Of a stretch of 64,000 nucleotides of DNA, positions 16,719-24,768 are shown piece after piece (positions within the stretch are counted from its first letter, which is position 1; each line of letters starts with the position of its first letter). The DNA is from Methylobacterium haplocladii (lineage in GTDB: Bacteria > Pseudomonadota > Alphaproteobacteria > Rhizobiales > Beijerinckiaceae): contig NZ_BJZT01000001.1 in assembly GCF_007992175.1 (NCBI RefSeq), forward strand, positions 42,892-106,891. Reading direction: 5' to 3'. The translations under genes were made by a program, and so were the position numbers. The notes under the pieces were generated by a model. That model had not been told where the DNA came from and made no database searches. It saw only the letters and a list, made by a program, of their open reading frames with translations.

Positions 16719-17471
16719 TCACTCGGGCGGCCGAAATCCAAAAAGCCGCCCGGTCGGGAAATCGAAGATCTTTCCGGATTCCGTCCAAGCTGGCGAGGCC
16801 AGGATTACAAAACTGGACGCCAGATCCTCCGGCGTCTTCAGCGTCTCCGGATCCTCGCCCGGCATGGCCGAGCGGCGCATGGCGGTGCGGAGCGGGCCGG
16901 GGCTGAGGAGCATCGCGCGGATCGGCGTGGTCTCGGTCTCGGCCGCGTACGTGCGAACCATGGCGTCGAGCGCCGCCTTGGAGATCGAGTATGGCCCCCA
17001 ATAGGCCTTGCACTTGTGGGCCGCACCCGACGTCACGAAGATCGCGCGACCGGCGTCGGAGCGGCGCAGCAGCGGGTCCAGCGAGCGGATCAGACGCCAG
17101 TTGGCGGTGACGTTAACGTCGATCGTCTGCTGCCAGACCTTTGGCGTGATGTGCCCGAGCGGCATCAGCGCGCCGAGGATGCCGGCATTGCCGACGACGA
17201 TGTCGAGCTTCTGCCAGCGCGCGTCGATGGCGGCGCCCAGGCGGTCGATGGCGTCGTAATCGGTGAGGTCGAGCGGGACGAGCGTGGCGCTGGACCCGAC
17301 GGCCTGAATGGCGTCGTCGAGTTCTTCCAGCGCACCCTGCGTCCGCGCCACGGCGATGATGTGCGCGCCAGCCTTGGCCAAAGCCAGCGCGGCCGCGCGG
17401 CCGATCCCGCGCGAGGCGCCGGTGACGACGGCGACACGGCCGGCAAGCGGTTCTTTGGAGGTTTCGATCAT
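16719..17471 (-). CDS. Short-chain dehydrogenase/reductase (SDR family)
   Basis: A 250-residue classical SDR. It has the cofactor loop TGASRGIG near residue 18, VGNAG in place of NNAG, a catalytic serine region VTSGA, and the active-site YSISK (Tyr and Lys spaced by four). Substrate cannot be told from sequence. A C-terminal SGKIFDFPTGRLFGF is unusual for metabolic SDRs. The start at 17469-17471 gives the standard N-terminus; the open frame continues upstream through the repeat and into purF antisense and is not credible. It follows purF on the same strand across a palindromic repeat. Confidence 0.85.
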   Translation of the reverse strand: MIETSKEPLAGRVAVVTGASRGIGRAAALALAKAGAHIIAVARTQGALEELDDAIQAVGSSATLVPLDLTDYDAIDRLGAAIDARWQKLDIVVGNAGILGALMPLGHITPKVWQQTIDVNVTANWRLIRSLDPLLRRSDAGRAIFVTSGAAHKCKAYWGPYSISKAALDAMVRTYAAETETTPIRAMLLSPGPLRTAMRRSAMPGEDPETLKTPEDLASSFVILASPAWTESGKIFDFPTGRLFGFRPPE

Positions 17472-17492
17472 CGGAGGGATCAAGCTCTCACA

Positions 17493-17613
17493 GTCATTCC
17501 GGGGCCGCGAAGCGGAACCCGGACCCGAAGGGGCGCGCCGGAGGCGTGCAATCCATGACTGAGCGCAGCATCTCGGGTAGATTCCGGGTTCGCCGTCGAC
17601 GCCCCGGAATGAC
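17493..17613. repeat. 121-bp palindromic repeat, copy 3, between purF and SDR gene
   Basis: Bounded by gtcattccggggc and gccccggaatgac, perfect inverted ends. The inner arm gcggaacccgga faces ttccgggttcgc. It is in the same orientation as the other two copies, with a longer and different loop. It lies in the 157-base spacer between the purF stop and the SDR start, so it could also act as a hairpin reducing readthrough. Confidence 0.87.
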
Positions 17614-17628
17614 GGGATGGCAGCACCA

Positions 17629-19119
17629 CTAATCCGCTTCCGCCAGCATCGCGAACCGCTTCGGGCCAGCAATCTGCAGGTCGGTGAGGCCGGTGGGGTA
17701 ATCGCCGGTGAAGCAATGGTCGGTATATTGCGGGCAAGTTGCGTCGCGGCCCTCCTCGCCCATGGCACGGTAGAGGCCGGGAATCGAAAGGAAGGCGAGG
17801 GAATCGGCGCCGATATAGTCGCGCATGCCCTCCAGATCGTAGGTTGCAGCCAGGAGCTTTTCGCGCTCGGGTGTGTCGATCCCGTAGAAGTCCGGGTGTG
17901 TGATCGGCGGCGAGGCGATGCGGAAGTGGACCTCACGGGCGCCGGCCTCGCGCATCATGCGCACGATCTTGATCGAGGTGGTGCCGCGCACGAGGCTGTC
18001 GTCGACGAGTATGATGCGCTTGCCCTCGACGGCCGCACGATTGGCCGAATGCTTCATGCGCACCCCGAGTTCGCGCACAGTCTGTGTCGGCTGGATGAAA
18101 GTGCGCCCGACATAGTGGTTGCGGATGATGCCGATCTCGAAGGGCAGCCTCGCCTCCTGCGCGAAGCCGAGCGCCGCCGGTACGCCGGAATCCGGCACCG
18201 GAATGACGATGTCGGCGTCCGCCGGGGCCTCGCGGGCGAGTTCGTGGCCGATGCTCTTGCGGATGCCGTAGACGCTCTTGCCGTTCACCACCGAATCCGG
18301 CCGAGCAAAGTAGATGTATTCGAAGATGCAGGGGCGCATCGGCTGCCGCTCGGCGAAGCGGATCGATTCGACCCCCTCTTCCGAAATCACCACCACCTCG
18401 CCGTTCTCGACGTCGCGCACGAAGCGCGCGCCGATGATGTCGAGCGCGCAGGATTCGGAGGCCAGGATGTAGCGGCCGTCGAGTTCGCCGAGCACCAGCG
18501 GACGGATGCCAAGAGGGTCGCGGGCGCCGATGAGCTTCTTGTTGGTGAGCGCTACGATCGCGTAGGCGCCCTCGATCTGTTGAAGCGCCTCGACGAAGCG
18601 CTCGACGATACGCGGCTTTCGGCTGCGGGCGGCCAAGTGCAGAACCACCTCGGTGTCGGAGGTGGACTGCGTGATGGCGCCGTCGCGGACGAGATCGCGG
18701 CGGATCGAGAGGGCGTTGGTGAGGTTGCCGTTATGTGCAACCGCGAGCCCCCCGCTCGCCAGTTCGGCGAAGAGCGGCTGGACGTTGCGCAGGATCGTGC
18801 CGCCGGTGGTCGAATACCGGACGTGACCGATGGCGGCCCGCCCGCGCAGGCGTTCGATGGTGCCGCGATCGGAAAAGTTGTCGCCGACGAGGCCCTGGCG
18901 GCGCTCCGAGTGGAATACCTTTCCATCGAACGAGACGATGCCGGCCGCCTCCTGGCCGCGATGCTGCAGGGCATGGAGCCCGAGCGCGGTGACGGCCGAG
19001 GCGTCGTCATGGCCGAAGATGCCGAAGACGCCGCACTCCTCGCGCAGCGTATCGCCGTACTCGCCGAGCGGATCGCGGTCGATCTCGGCATCGGGGACGC
19101 TCGCGCCGTGTGCAGGCAT
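17629..19119 (-). CDS. purF: Amidophosphoribosyltransferase PurF
   Basis: A 496-residue PurF with a short propeptide before the nucleophile Cys29 in EECGVFGIFG. The N-terminal glutaminase domain contains GHVRYSTTG; the C-terminal phosphoribosyltransferase domain has RIILVDDSLVRGTT, the PRPP-binding loop. It makes 5-phosphoribosylamine, the first committed step of purine synthesis. It lies just downstream of cvpA, the conserved cvpA-purF order. Confidence 0.97.
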   Translation of the reverse strand: MPAHGASVPDAEIDRDPLGEYGDTLREECGVFGIFGHDDASAVTALGLHALQHRGQEAAGIVSFDGKVFHSERRQGLVGDNFSDRGTIERLRGRAAIGHVRYSTTGGTILRNVQPLFAELASGGLAVAHNGNLTNALSIRRDLVRDGAITQSTSDTEVVLHLAARSRKPRIVERFVEALQQIEGAYAIVALTNKKLIGARDPLGIRPLVLGELDGRYILASESCALDIIGARFVRDVENGEVVVISEEGVESIRFAERQPMRPCIFEYIYFARPDSVVNGKSVYGIRKSIGHELAREAPADADIVIPVPDSGVPAALGFAQEARLPFEIGIIRNHYVGRTFIQPTQTVRELGVRMKHSANRAAVEGKRIILVDDSLVRGTTSIKIVRMMREAGAREVHFRIASPPITHPDFYGIDTPEREKLLAATYDLEGMRDYIGADSLAFLSIPGLYRAMGEEGRDATCPQYTDHCFTGDYPTGLTDLQIAGPKRFAMLAEAD

Positions 19120-19221
19120 GCCGATACCGAATCCTCGTTGCCGGAACCGGGCTCCGGGCTGAACTGAAGAAGCGCTACTTAGTCGGCCTTGCAGTCGTAA
19201 CCAAGAACGGTTGCACGCAGA

Positions 19222-19833
19222 TCAGCGTCCCGGTGCCGGCGTGGCAGGCGCCGCGTCGCTCCGGCGCTGCCCGCCGGTCTCGGTCTCGGCCGGCGGCTCG
19301 GCAGGCTCGCCGGTGCCGTCGCCCTTCGGCTTGCGCAGGTTCTTCAGGAAGCCCTCGGGGTTGGCCGGCAACTGGGCCACCAGGGCGTCGCCGGACTTCT
19401 CCAGAAACGGGCGGCTTTTCGCCTGGGCCGCCCATTCGGGCATCTTGCCCTGGACGAGCCAGGCCAGAAACACCCAACCGATCACGCAGATCAGGAAGCC
19501 GCGTCCGGCTCCGAACAGGAAGCCGAGGGAGCGGTCGACCGCGCCGATGCGCGAGTCCAGCACGATGTCGGAGATCTTCACCGTGATGATCGAGACGACG
19601 ATGAGGGTGCCAAGGAAGATCGCGGCGATCGAGGCGACGAGCGCCACGGTGTCGCTGGTGACGTGCTGCTTCACCGTCGGCAACAGCATGGGATGCAATG
19701 TCCAGGCGACGGCGCCGGCCACCACCCAAGCGACGATGGCCAGCACCTCGCGCGTCACGCCGCGCACCGCTGCGAGGAGCGCGGAGATCACGACGATGCC
19801 GAGCACCACGAGATCGAGGATCGAGAACGGCAT
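19222..19833 (-). CDS. cvpA: CvpA-family inner-membrane protein
   Basis: A 203-residue protein with four predicted membrane helices (starting FSILDLVVLGIVVISALLA). The CvpA core includes RGVTREVLAIVAW and FLFGAGRGFL. A proline- and alanine-rich tail follows residue 170. CvpA is linked to colicin V production and membrane stress in enterics; its biochemical role is unsettled. The start MPFSILDL at 19831-19833 was preferred over an in-frame ATG 17 codons upstream. It precedes purF by about 100 bases. Confidence 0.86.
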   Translation of the reverse strand: MPFSILDLVVLGIVVISALLAAVRGVTREVLAIVAWVVAGAVAWTLHPMLLPTVKQHVTSDTVALVASIAAIFLGTLIVVSIITVKISDIVLDSRIGAVDRSLGFLFGAGRGFLICVIGWVFLAWLVQGKMPEWAAQAKSRPFLEKSGDALVAQLPANPEGFLKNLRKPKGDGTGEPAEPPAETETGGQRRSDAAPATPAPGR

Positions 19834-20188
19834 CGCTGTCGGCAATCGTGGGGGCGGAGAAACGCATGACGGGAACGACCGCACCGGTTCCCCCCGAACC
19901 GCGCGCCCTCGTCTCTTGGTTACCGAATATACCCCGCCGAACCTCGGCCGTCACCCGCCGGCCGGACGAGCCCGCCGATTCGCGGTTCGTAACGGCCCTT
20001 GGGCCACAACCCGAACTCCGATCGACATTCGCGCCGGTCTCGGTGATTTCCGTCGCGGAGCTGGTCGTGTTCCGGATCGGGGCGGACGCTCATTCGCGAG
20101 AGTGTGGACGCCGCTTCGTCATTGCGAACGAAGCCTGTCGATGCAGCCTTTAACGGCCGATGGCACATTCCCGCTGCGTCGAACGAAC
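19834..20188. other. Intergenic stretch between cvpA and rpmG, no gene seen
   Basis: About 350 bases without a supported gene on either strand. It presumably carries the cvpA-purF promoter near its left end. No conserved hairpin, RNA gene or repeat was recognised apart from the rpmG terminator at its right edge. Confidence 0.5.
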
Positions 20189-20219
20189 GAAAAAGCCGCC
20201 CTGCGAAGGGGCGGCTTTG
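20189..20219 (-). terminator. Intrinsic terminator of rpmG
   Basis: On the minus strand the sequence reads a gccgcc-type stem (aaagccgcccc, loop ttcgcag, ggcggcttttt) followed by a T run. It lies about 27 bases after the rpmG stop, a clear Rho-independent terminator. Confidence 0.85.
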
Positions 20220-20245
20220 ACAGATCAGCGGCTCTGCAGCCAAAA

Positions 20246-20413
20246 TTACTTGATCTTCGTCTCTTTGAAATCGACATGCTTGCGCACGACCGGGTCGTAC
20301 TTTCGCATCGTCAGCTTCTCGGTCTGCGTGCGGGAGTTCTTCTTGGTGACGTAGAAGAAACCCGTGTCGGCGGTCGAGATGAGCTTGATCTTGACGGTGA
20401 CGGCCTTGGCCAT
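20246..20413 (-). CDS. rpmG: 50S ribosomal protein L33
   Basis: A 55-residue protein starting [20 protein letters not shown], with the L33 core [21 protein letters not shown]. It lacks the zinc-binding cysteine pairs, so it is the C-minus form usual in alphaproteobacteria. It is a structural component of the 50S subunit. The in-frame upstream ATG was rejected because MAKA is the standard start. It is monocistronic, with its own terminator. Confidence 0.97.
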   Translation of the reverse strand: MAKAVTVKIKLISTADTGFFYVTKKNSRTQTEKLTMRKYDPVVRKHVDFKETKIK

Positions 20414-20465
20414 GGCGCTGTGCCCCTGAAGCGGTGGGTGAACGCATTCCGCTCGGGCGAAACGC

Positions 20466-20489
20466 AAAAGGCCGGGTTGGAACCCGGCC
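20466..20489 (-). terminator. Intrinsic terminator of panB
   Basis: On the minus strand ggccgggtt, loop cc, aacccggcc is followed by TTTT. The nine-base-pair GC-rich stem lies about 57 bases after the panB stop and before rpmG. Confidence 0.8.
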
Positions 20490-20545
20490 GGAATTCGGGT
20501 GGGTGAATGCCCGATCGGCCCTCGCCCGTCAAGGCGGCGGTCGAT

Positions 20546-21373
20546 TCAGCTCCGTGGCGGATAGGTGTGCTCGATGGCGGGGAAGCGGCCGCCGCGCACG
20601 TCCTCGGCGTAGCCCTTTACCGCATCTTCGATATGCCCGCGCAGGGCACCGTAGCTCTTCACGAATTTCGGGGCGCGGTCGGAGAGGCCGAGCATATCTT
20701 CGAGCACGAGGATCTGGCCGTCGCACTGGGCGCTGGCGCCGATGCCGATCGTCAGCGCTGTCACCTCCGGCGACGCGGCGATGGTGCGCGCCACCGGTTC
20801 GACGATGCCCTCCATCACCATGGCGAAGGCCCCGGCCCGGCTGATCGCGACGGCGTCGTCCATCAGCGACTCTTGGCTCTCGGGCGTGTGGCCCTGGACC
20901 TTGAAGCCGCCCATGGTGTTCACGGATTGGGGGGTGAGGCCGATATGGCCCATCACCGGCACGCCGCGATCGACCAGGAACGACACCGTCTCGGCGAACT
21001 TGGCGCCACCCTCCATCTTGATCGCGCCGGCGCCGGTCTCCTTGATGACGCGGGCGGCGGTGTGGAAGGCCTGTTCCTTGCTCGCTTCGTAGGAACCGAA
21101 TGGCAGGTCGACGACGATCAGCGCCCGGCTGGTGCCGCGCATCACCGCCTGGGCCTGCACGATCATCATGTCGACGGTAACCGGCAGGGTCGATTCCATG
21201 CCGTGCATCACCATGCCGAGGGAATCGCCGACGAGAATGAAGTCGCAATAGGCGTCGAGGATGCCCGCCGTGTGCGCGTGATAGGCGGTGAGGGCGATGA
21301 TCTTGCGGCCTTCGGCCTTGTGCCGGTCGAGATCGGCCGGCCTGACACGCCGGGATTGAACCAATTGCGACAT
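20546..21373 (-). CDS. panB: 3-methyl-2-oxobutanoate hydroxymethyltransferase PanB
   Basis: A 275-residue PanB with the signatures [25 protein letters not shown] (metal-binding Asp), [19 protein letters not shown] and the Glu-containing MEGIVEPVA. It transfers a hydroxymethyl group from methylenetetrahydrofolate to alpha-ketoisovalerate in pantothenate synthesis. The length is standard. It is transcribed alone from a promoter with a TATAAT box and ended by its own terminator. panC is not nearby. Confidence 0.96.
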   Translation of the reverse strand: MSQLVQSRRVRPADLDRHKAEGRKIIALTAYHAHTAGILDAYCDFILVGDSLGMVMHGMESTLPVTVDMMIVQAQAVMRGTSRALIVVDLPFGSYEASKEQAFHTAARVIKETGAGAIKMEGGAKFAETVSFLVDRGVPVMGHIGLTPQSVNTMGGFKVQGHTPESQESLMDDAVAISRAGAFAMVMEGIVEPVARTIAASPEVTALTIGIGASAQCDGQILVLEDMLGLSDRAPKFVKSYGALRGHIEDAVKGYAEDVRGGRFPAIEHTYPPRS

Positions 21374-21435
21374 GCTCTCCTGCCTCGCCTGCCTCGCAGC
21401 CCACTCGGTTGCGACGCCGTTGCCTGCGGGACAGT

Positions 21436-21441
21436 ATTATA
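21436..21441 (-). promoter_or_regulatory. -10 box of the panB promoter
   Basis: On the minus strand a perfect TATAAT lies 63 bases before the panB ATG. No good -35 hexamer was found at the right spacing, so the assignment rests on the -10 match and position. Confidence 0.45.
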
Positions 21442-21457
21442 CACGGGTTCCACCGCC

Positions 21458-21583
21458 ATGGCGGCACCGCGCATCGGCTGCAACGAAGACTGTCGATGTG
21501 GGAAGCAGCCCGGAGAGGCCTGCATCACATGCGTGGTACGGCGAACCGTCCCGCTTGCCCTTGTTCGGGCGTTTCCTCCCTAG
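21458..21583 (+). CDS. Possible 41-residue cysteine-rich small protein
   Basis: A short frame starting MAAPRIGCNEDCRCGKQPG. It has five cysteines in the pattern C-x3-C-x-C-x7-C-x2-C, resembling a small metal-binding peptide. It ends at 21583, only a few bases before an intrinsic terminator on the same strand, which supports a transcribed unit. Against it, there is no clear ribosome-binding site and no recognised family. It lies divergent to panB. Treat it as a candidate. Confidence 0.35.
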   Translation: MAAPRIGCNEDCRCGKQPGEACITCVVRRTVPLALVRAFPP

Positions 21584-21588
21584 ACTTC

Positions 21589-21613
21589 GGGCCGTCTCCG
21601 GGCGGCCTTTTTT
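21589..21613 (+). terminator. Intrinsic terminator after the small cysteine-rich frame
   Basis: Stem ggccg / cggcc (21590-21594 with 21603-21607) is followed directly by six T residues. No larger plus-strand gene precedes it, so it suggests a short transcript that starts in the panB upstream region. Confidence 0.6.
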
Positions 21614-21734
21614 CCGCCACAAGTCGGCAGGTGTCAACAGCCATATTCGCGGCGATGGTTTTGAATTCGCTGAATTTTTAGGCGCAGGCCTACGATCGGA
21701 CGGGCATTGGGACGAGCGCCTCCGACCGCGGAGG

Positions 21735-22121
21735 CTAGAGGGTTTTCTCGAGGAAAGATTCGATCCATTCCGCCTGCGTTTCGCCGACGGAACGCCCGAC
21801 CTCGTCTCGACCCTTGAAGGCGATCAGCGTGCTCTGGCTCCGCGCATCGAAACGACGGACCAAGGCCTTCTGCGTATCGAAGTCGATCTCGAAGATCGCG
21901 AGACTGCCGAAGCGGGCACCGGTGCCGAGCTTGGCCAGGATCGGCTTCTGCGCCTTGCAAATAGGGCACCATGGCGCCGTGATCGCAACCAGTACCGGTT
22001 GGCCCGCCGCCTGTGCGGCGTCGAAGGCGGCCTGATCGAATGGGATCGGGGCGGCTCCGAAGGCGGAGGTCGCCATCGATGACAACAAAGCAGTAACGAT
22101 GAGCGATCGGCGCGTAAGCAT
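21735..22121 (-). CDS. Periplasmic thioredoxin-fold protein of the quinoprotein relay operon
   Basis: A 128-residue protein with a signal peptide (MLTRRSLIVTALLSSMATSAFGA). The thioredoxin-like domain carries APWCPICKAQKP; CPIC is the redox pair. It is predicted to be a periplasmic thiol oxidoreductase or reductase. It is the last gene of a minus-strand operon with a CxxCW rhodanese, a SoxYZ-like carrier and a zinc metallohydrolase, 19 bases after the CxxCW gene. It probably keeps cysteines of the carrier or rhodanese in the right redox state; that role is inferred from context. Confidence 0.82.
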   Translation of the reverse strand: MLTRRSLIVTALLSSMATSAFGAAPIPFDQAAFDAAQAAGQPVLVAITAPWCPICKAQKPILAKLGTGARFGSLAIFEIDFDTQKALVRRFDARSQSTLIAFKGRDEVGRSVGETQAEWIESFLEKTL

Positions 22122-22140
22122 CGGTCCAATTCCTTAACCG

Positions 22141-22761
22141 TCAGCGCTGCGGCTCGGCAGGCGGCGTCGCCTTCTCGTCGGCGATGTATGTCCACGTCTT
22201 GTCGGCCTTCACCACCGCAGTGTCGTACGTGTCCTGCCAACCCTCGACGCCGAGCGGCCACCAGTGGACGCGACTGTAGCCAGCCGCGACCAAGCGCTTG
22301 CCGGCGTTCCAGCTGCCCCAGCATTCCGGACGGCAGAAGGTGACGATGGGCTTGGCCTTGTCGCCGCCGGTCAGCTCCGCGATGCGCCTGAAGAACTCCG
22401 CTTCCTGCTCGGGCGTCAGCGGCACGACGCCTGCGCCCGGCAGCCAGACCGCGCCGGGGATCGAGCGATGCGATGGCAGCCACGGCGTGCCCGGCGGCAG
22501 GCCCTGGGGCTTGCGATCGGCGAGCACCACGTCGAGGAGCACCGGCTTGTCGTCGGCGATCAGCGCGGCGAGGGCGGCAAGGTCGACCACCGTCGCGCCC
22601 TTGAGCGTCGGCGGCGTGTAGCCGTGCTGCGGCCCGTCGTAGAGCCCTGTCGGTTCCGGCACGTTCACCGGCGAGTCCGCCGGACCCGCCGCCCCGAGCA
22701 GGGCGGCGAATGCAGCGACCGCGAGGGGCCGAAGAACGCGAGGCCGATGCAGAGCGGACAT
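22141..22761 (-). CDS. PQQ-dependent catabolism-associated CxxCW-motif protein
   Basis: A 206-residue exported protein with an N-terminal signal (VLRPLAVAAFAALLGAAG). A rhodanese-like domain contains the diagnostic FCRPECWGSWNA (the CxxCW motif). Proteins of this type co-occur with PQQ-dependent alcohol dehydrogenases; no reaction is established. The cysteine at the rhodanese active-site position suggests sulfur or thiol chemistry. The start shares one base with the stop of the SoxYZ-like gene. An upstream in-frame ATG would remove the overlap and lengthen the signal, so 22761 was chosen. Confidence 0.85.
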   Translation of the reverse strand: MSALHRPRVLRPLAVAAFAALLGAAGPADSPVNVPEPTGLYDGPQHGYTPPTLKGATVVDLAALAALIADDKPVLLDVVLADRKPQGLPPGTPWLPSHRSIPGAVWLPGAGVVPLTPEQEAEFFRRIAELTGGDKAKPIVTFCRPECWGSWNAGKRLVAAGYSRVHWWPLGVEGWQDTYDTAVVKADKTWTYIADEKATPPAEPQR

Positions 22762-23576
22762 CAGTTGCTCGGCGACGGTGCTTCGAAGCTCTTCTCCCAC
22801 CGGCCGTCCTGGTTGTCGGAGGCGACGACCTTGATCGGACCCTTGCCCTCGGGCTTGAAGCCGAAATGGATCACCGGGTTCGAGGCGATGGAGATGTCGC
22901 CGTCCATGTGGAAGATCAGCTTGTCACCGTAGGACACGTCGAGCTTCTGGATATAGCGGGCCGGGGTGTAGTCGCGGCTGACCTGATTCATCTGCATCCC
23001 TGAAAAGTTCGGGTGGCGGATCATCAGCGTCGCTTCGGCCGGCTTGCCGGGGGTGGCCTCGCCGAACTTCATGCGCATGTCGCCCATGCCCTTCATGGCC
23101 TCCTCGTCGCTCATGCCCATCGGGGCCGAACAACCGCCGGAGGCTTTCACGAAGCCGACCGACTCATAGAACTTGCCATCCGTCGTCTCGGTGACGGCGT
23201 GGACGTTGGTGTAGTTGTTGATGCGCACGCGCAGCTTGACCTCGCCCGGATCGGCGGCCGGCCCGAAGGTGAAGTGGGCGGCATACGGCGTCGGGTTGTC
23301 GTCGATCACGAGCGAGAGGCTCTTCACCTTGTCCTTCTCGGGCATGGTCAGGGTGATCGGCACCAGCGCGGCGTCCTCGGCGCGCTTGGGCGCATCGATC
23401 TTCACCATCGTCTCGCTCGGCTCGATCGTCTTGCCGGCGAAGAGCTCCTTCTTGAGATCGTTCCAGCGCTCGGCGCGCTCCTGGTCGGTGTCCGACGCAC
23501 CGGCGGCGTGAGCCGTGCCCGCGACGAGCGCCGTCGCCGACAGCGAAAGGCTGAGTGCTAGGATCAAGGCTTTCAT
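22761..23576 (-). CDS. Quinoprotein dehydrogenase-associated SoxYZ-like carrier protein
   Basis: A 271-residue secreted protein (signal LILALSLSLSATALVAGTAHA). It is a fusion of SoxY- and SoxZ-like domains: the SoxY-type part holds ASGGCSAPMG (carrier cysteine near residue 149), and the SoxZ-type part holds MIRHPNFSGMQMNQVS. In thiosulfate oxidation SoxYZ carries sulfur on a cysteine; this subfamily instead occurs with quinoprotein alcohol dehydrogenases, and what it carries is unknown. It lies 72 bases downstream of the metallohydrolase gene and overlaps the CxxCW gene. Confidence 0.87.
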   Translation of the reverse strand: MKALILALSLSLSATALVAGTAHAAGASDTDQERAERWNDLKKELFAGKTIEPSETMVKIDAPKRAEDAALVPITLTMPEKDKVKSLSLVIDDNPTPYAAHFTFGPAADPGEVKLRVRINNYTNVHAVTETTDGKFYESVGFVKASGGCSAPMGMSDEEAMKGMGDMRMKFGEATPGKPAEATLMIRHPNFSGMQMNQVSRDYTPARYIQKLDVSYGDKLIFHMDGDISIASNPVIHFGFKPEGKGPIKVVASDNQDGRWEKSFEAPSPSN

Positions 23577-23648
23577 GGCGTCCTCCTGAGTGCTGACGAA
23601 TCTAGTGCAGTTTTCGATGGCTGGGATGTCGGCACGTCGCCGTACGGG

Positions 23649-24581
23649 TCACTCCCACTCCAGTTCCTTGTAGGCCTGCGTAACGTTCCGCGGATTGTAG
23701 GTTTCGAACAGCGCCCAGTTGTCCCGTTCCTCGTGGGCGACGGTCTTGGAGGCCTTCTCGATGGAGACGTCGGACGAGACGGCCTTTCGGGTCTGGTCAC
23801 GCAGGGCCGTGAGGTAGCGGGAGAGGTCGGCGAGAGCGGGGGCAAGTTCGACCCGCGTCGGGCCGTGGCCCGGTACGGCATGGGTAGCGCCAAAACCCCT
23901 CAGACGCTCGATCTCCTTCAGCCAGCCGACCAAATTGCCGTCGAGGGAGGGGATGCGGCCGACGAACAGCAGGTCGGCCGGGAACAGCAGGCCGCTCTCC
24001 GAATCGCGCATGGAGAGGTCGCAATTGGTGTGGGCCGTACCGTGAGCGGTGAAGACGAGCTTACGGCCGCCGATATCGATCTCGGCGCCATCCTTCACCT
24101 CCAGGGTCGGATAGACCACGCTGCCGGCCTTCTCGGGCCCGAGGAGGTCTTCGAGCCGCTTGCGATAGAATTCACCACGTGAATCGAGGGCGCTCCGAAG
24201 GACGTGATGGCCGACGAAGACCGGTTTGTCCTCGCTGAAGGCCGAGGCGCCGAAGCAGTGATCCGGATGGACGTGAGTCAGAACCACGTGGCTGATCGGC
24301 TTCTCCGTGCGCCTGCGGATCTCGCCGCGCAGCCAGGCACCGTCGGCTCGGCTGCCGCCCGACTCGGTCACCAGTACCGAATCGCGGCCGACGATGAAGC
24401 CGATATTGGCGATAGCGTCGTTGTTCTCGGGGCTGGCCTCGGCGTCGGGACCGCGCCGGATAAAGATGCCCGGCCCCACCTCGTCGAGCGCGAAGCCCTC
24501 GGCCGAACGGCCGAGCGTCGGCAGACAGCACAGGCAGAATCCACCGAACAACGCCTCGCGGCGGCTCGCGAATCCCTTCAT
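23649..24581 (-). CDS. Quinoprotein relay system zinc metallohydrolase (SoxH-related)
   Basis: A 310-residue metallo-beta-lactamase-fold protein. It has a twin-arginine-type signal (SRREALFGG, then a hydrophobic run), the zinc motif THVHPDHCFG, a later FTAHGTAHTNCD, and a C-terminal VPGHG. The match is to the SoxH-related hydrolases that accompany PQQ dehydrogenases and SoxYZ-like carriers. It could release a compound bound to the carrier cysteine. It is the first gene of the operon; TetR lies divergently. The start at 24581 gives the intact Tat motif; an in-frame ATG 23 codons upstream is less likely. Confidence 0.85.
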   Translation of the reverse strand: MKGFASRREALFGGFCLCCLPTLGRSAEGFALDEVGPGIFIRRGPDAEASPENNDAIANIGFIVGRDSVLVTESGGSRADGAWLRGEIRRRTEKPISHVVLTHVHPDHCFGASAFSEDKPVFVGHHVLRSALDSRGEFYRKRLEDLLGPEKAGSVVYPTLEVKDGAEIDIGGRKLVFTAHGTAHTNCDLSMRDSESGLLFPADLLFVGRIPSLDGNLVGWLKEIERLRGFGATHAVPGHGPTRVELAPALADLSRYLTALRDQTRKAVSSDVSIEKASKTVAHEERDNWALFETYNPRNVTQAYKELEWE

Positions 24582-24668
24582 CGTGCCGATCCTCGGGCGT
24601 ATTGGGCACGGACCAGCGTACCGCCGAAAGCGGGCGCGACCATCTGCCATTTCCTCCGTCTTGTCTTT

Positions 24669-24686
24669 CTACCATTTAGTAGGTAG
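24669..24686. promoter_or_regulatory. Candidate TetR operator between the relay operon and tetR
   Basis: Inverted repeat ctacc-N8-ggtag in an AT-rich island, about 85 bases from each divergent start codon. Position and symmetry fit a TetR operator that controls both directions. Confidence 0.5.
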
Positions 24687-24768
24687 CCAGAGTTCTGGTC
24701 AAGAGCCGAGAGACAGTGCTAGGCATGATCAACGATCAAGCGCGCGTGATGAACATAGACAGCGAACG

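Noticed and set aside
9017..17613. CRISPR array from the three similar repeats
   Set aside because: Copies are kilobases apart, palindromic over their whole length, and have no spacers or cas genes.
16719..17936. Extending the SDR gene upstream to 17936
   Set aside because: The extension runs through the palindromic repeat and antisense to purF; the normal SDR start is at 17471.
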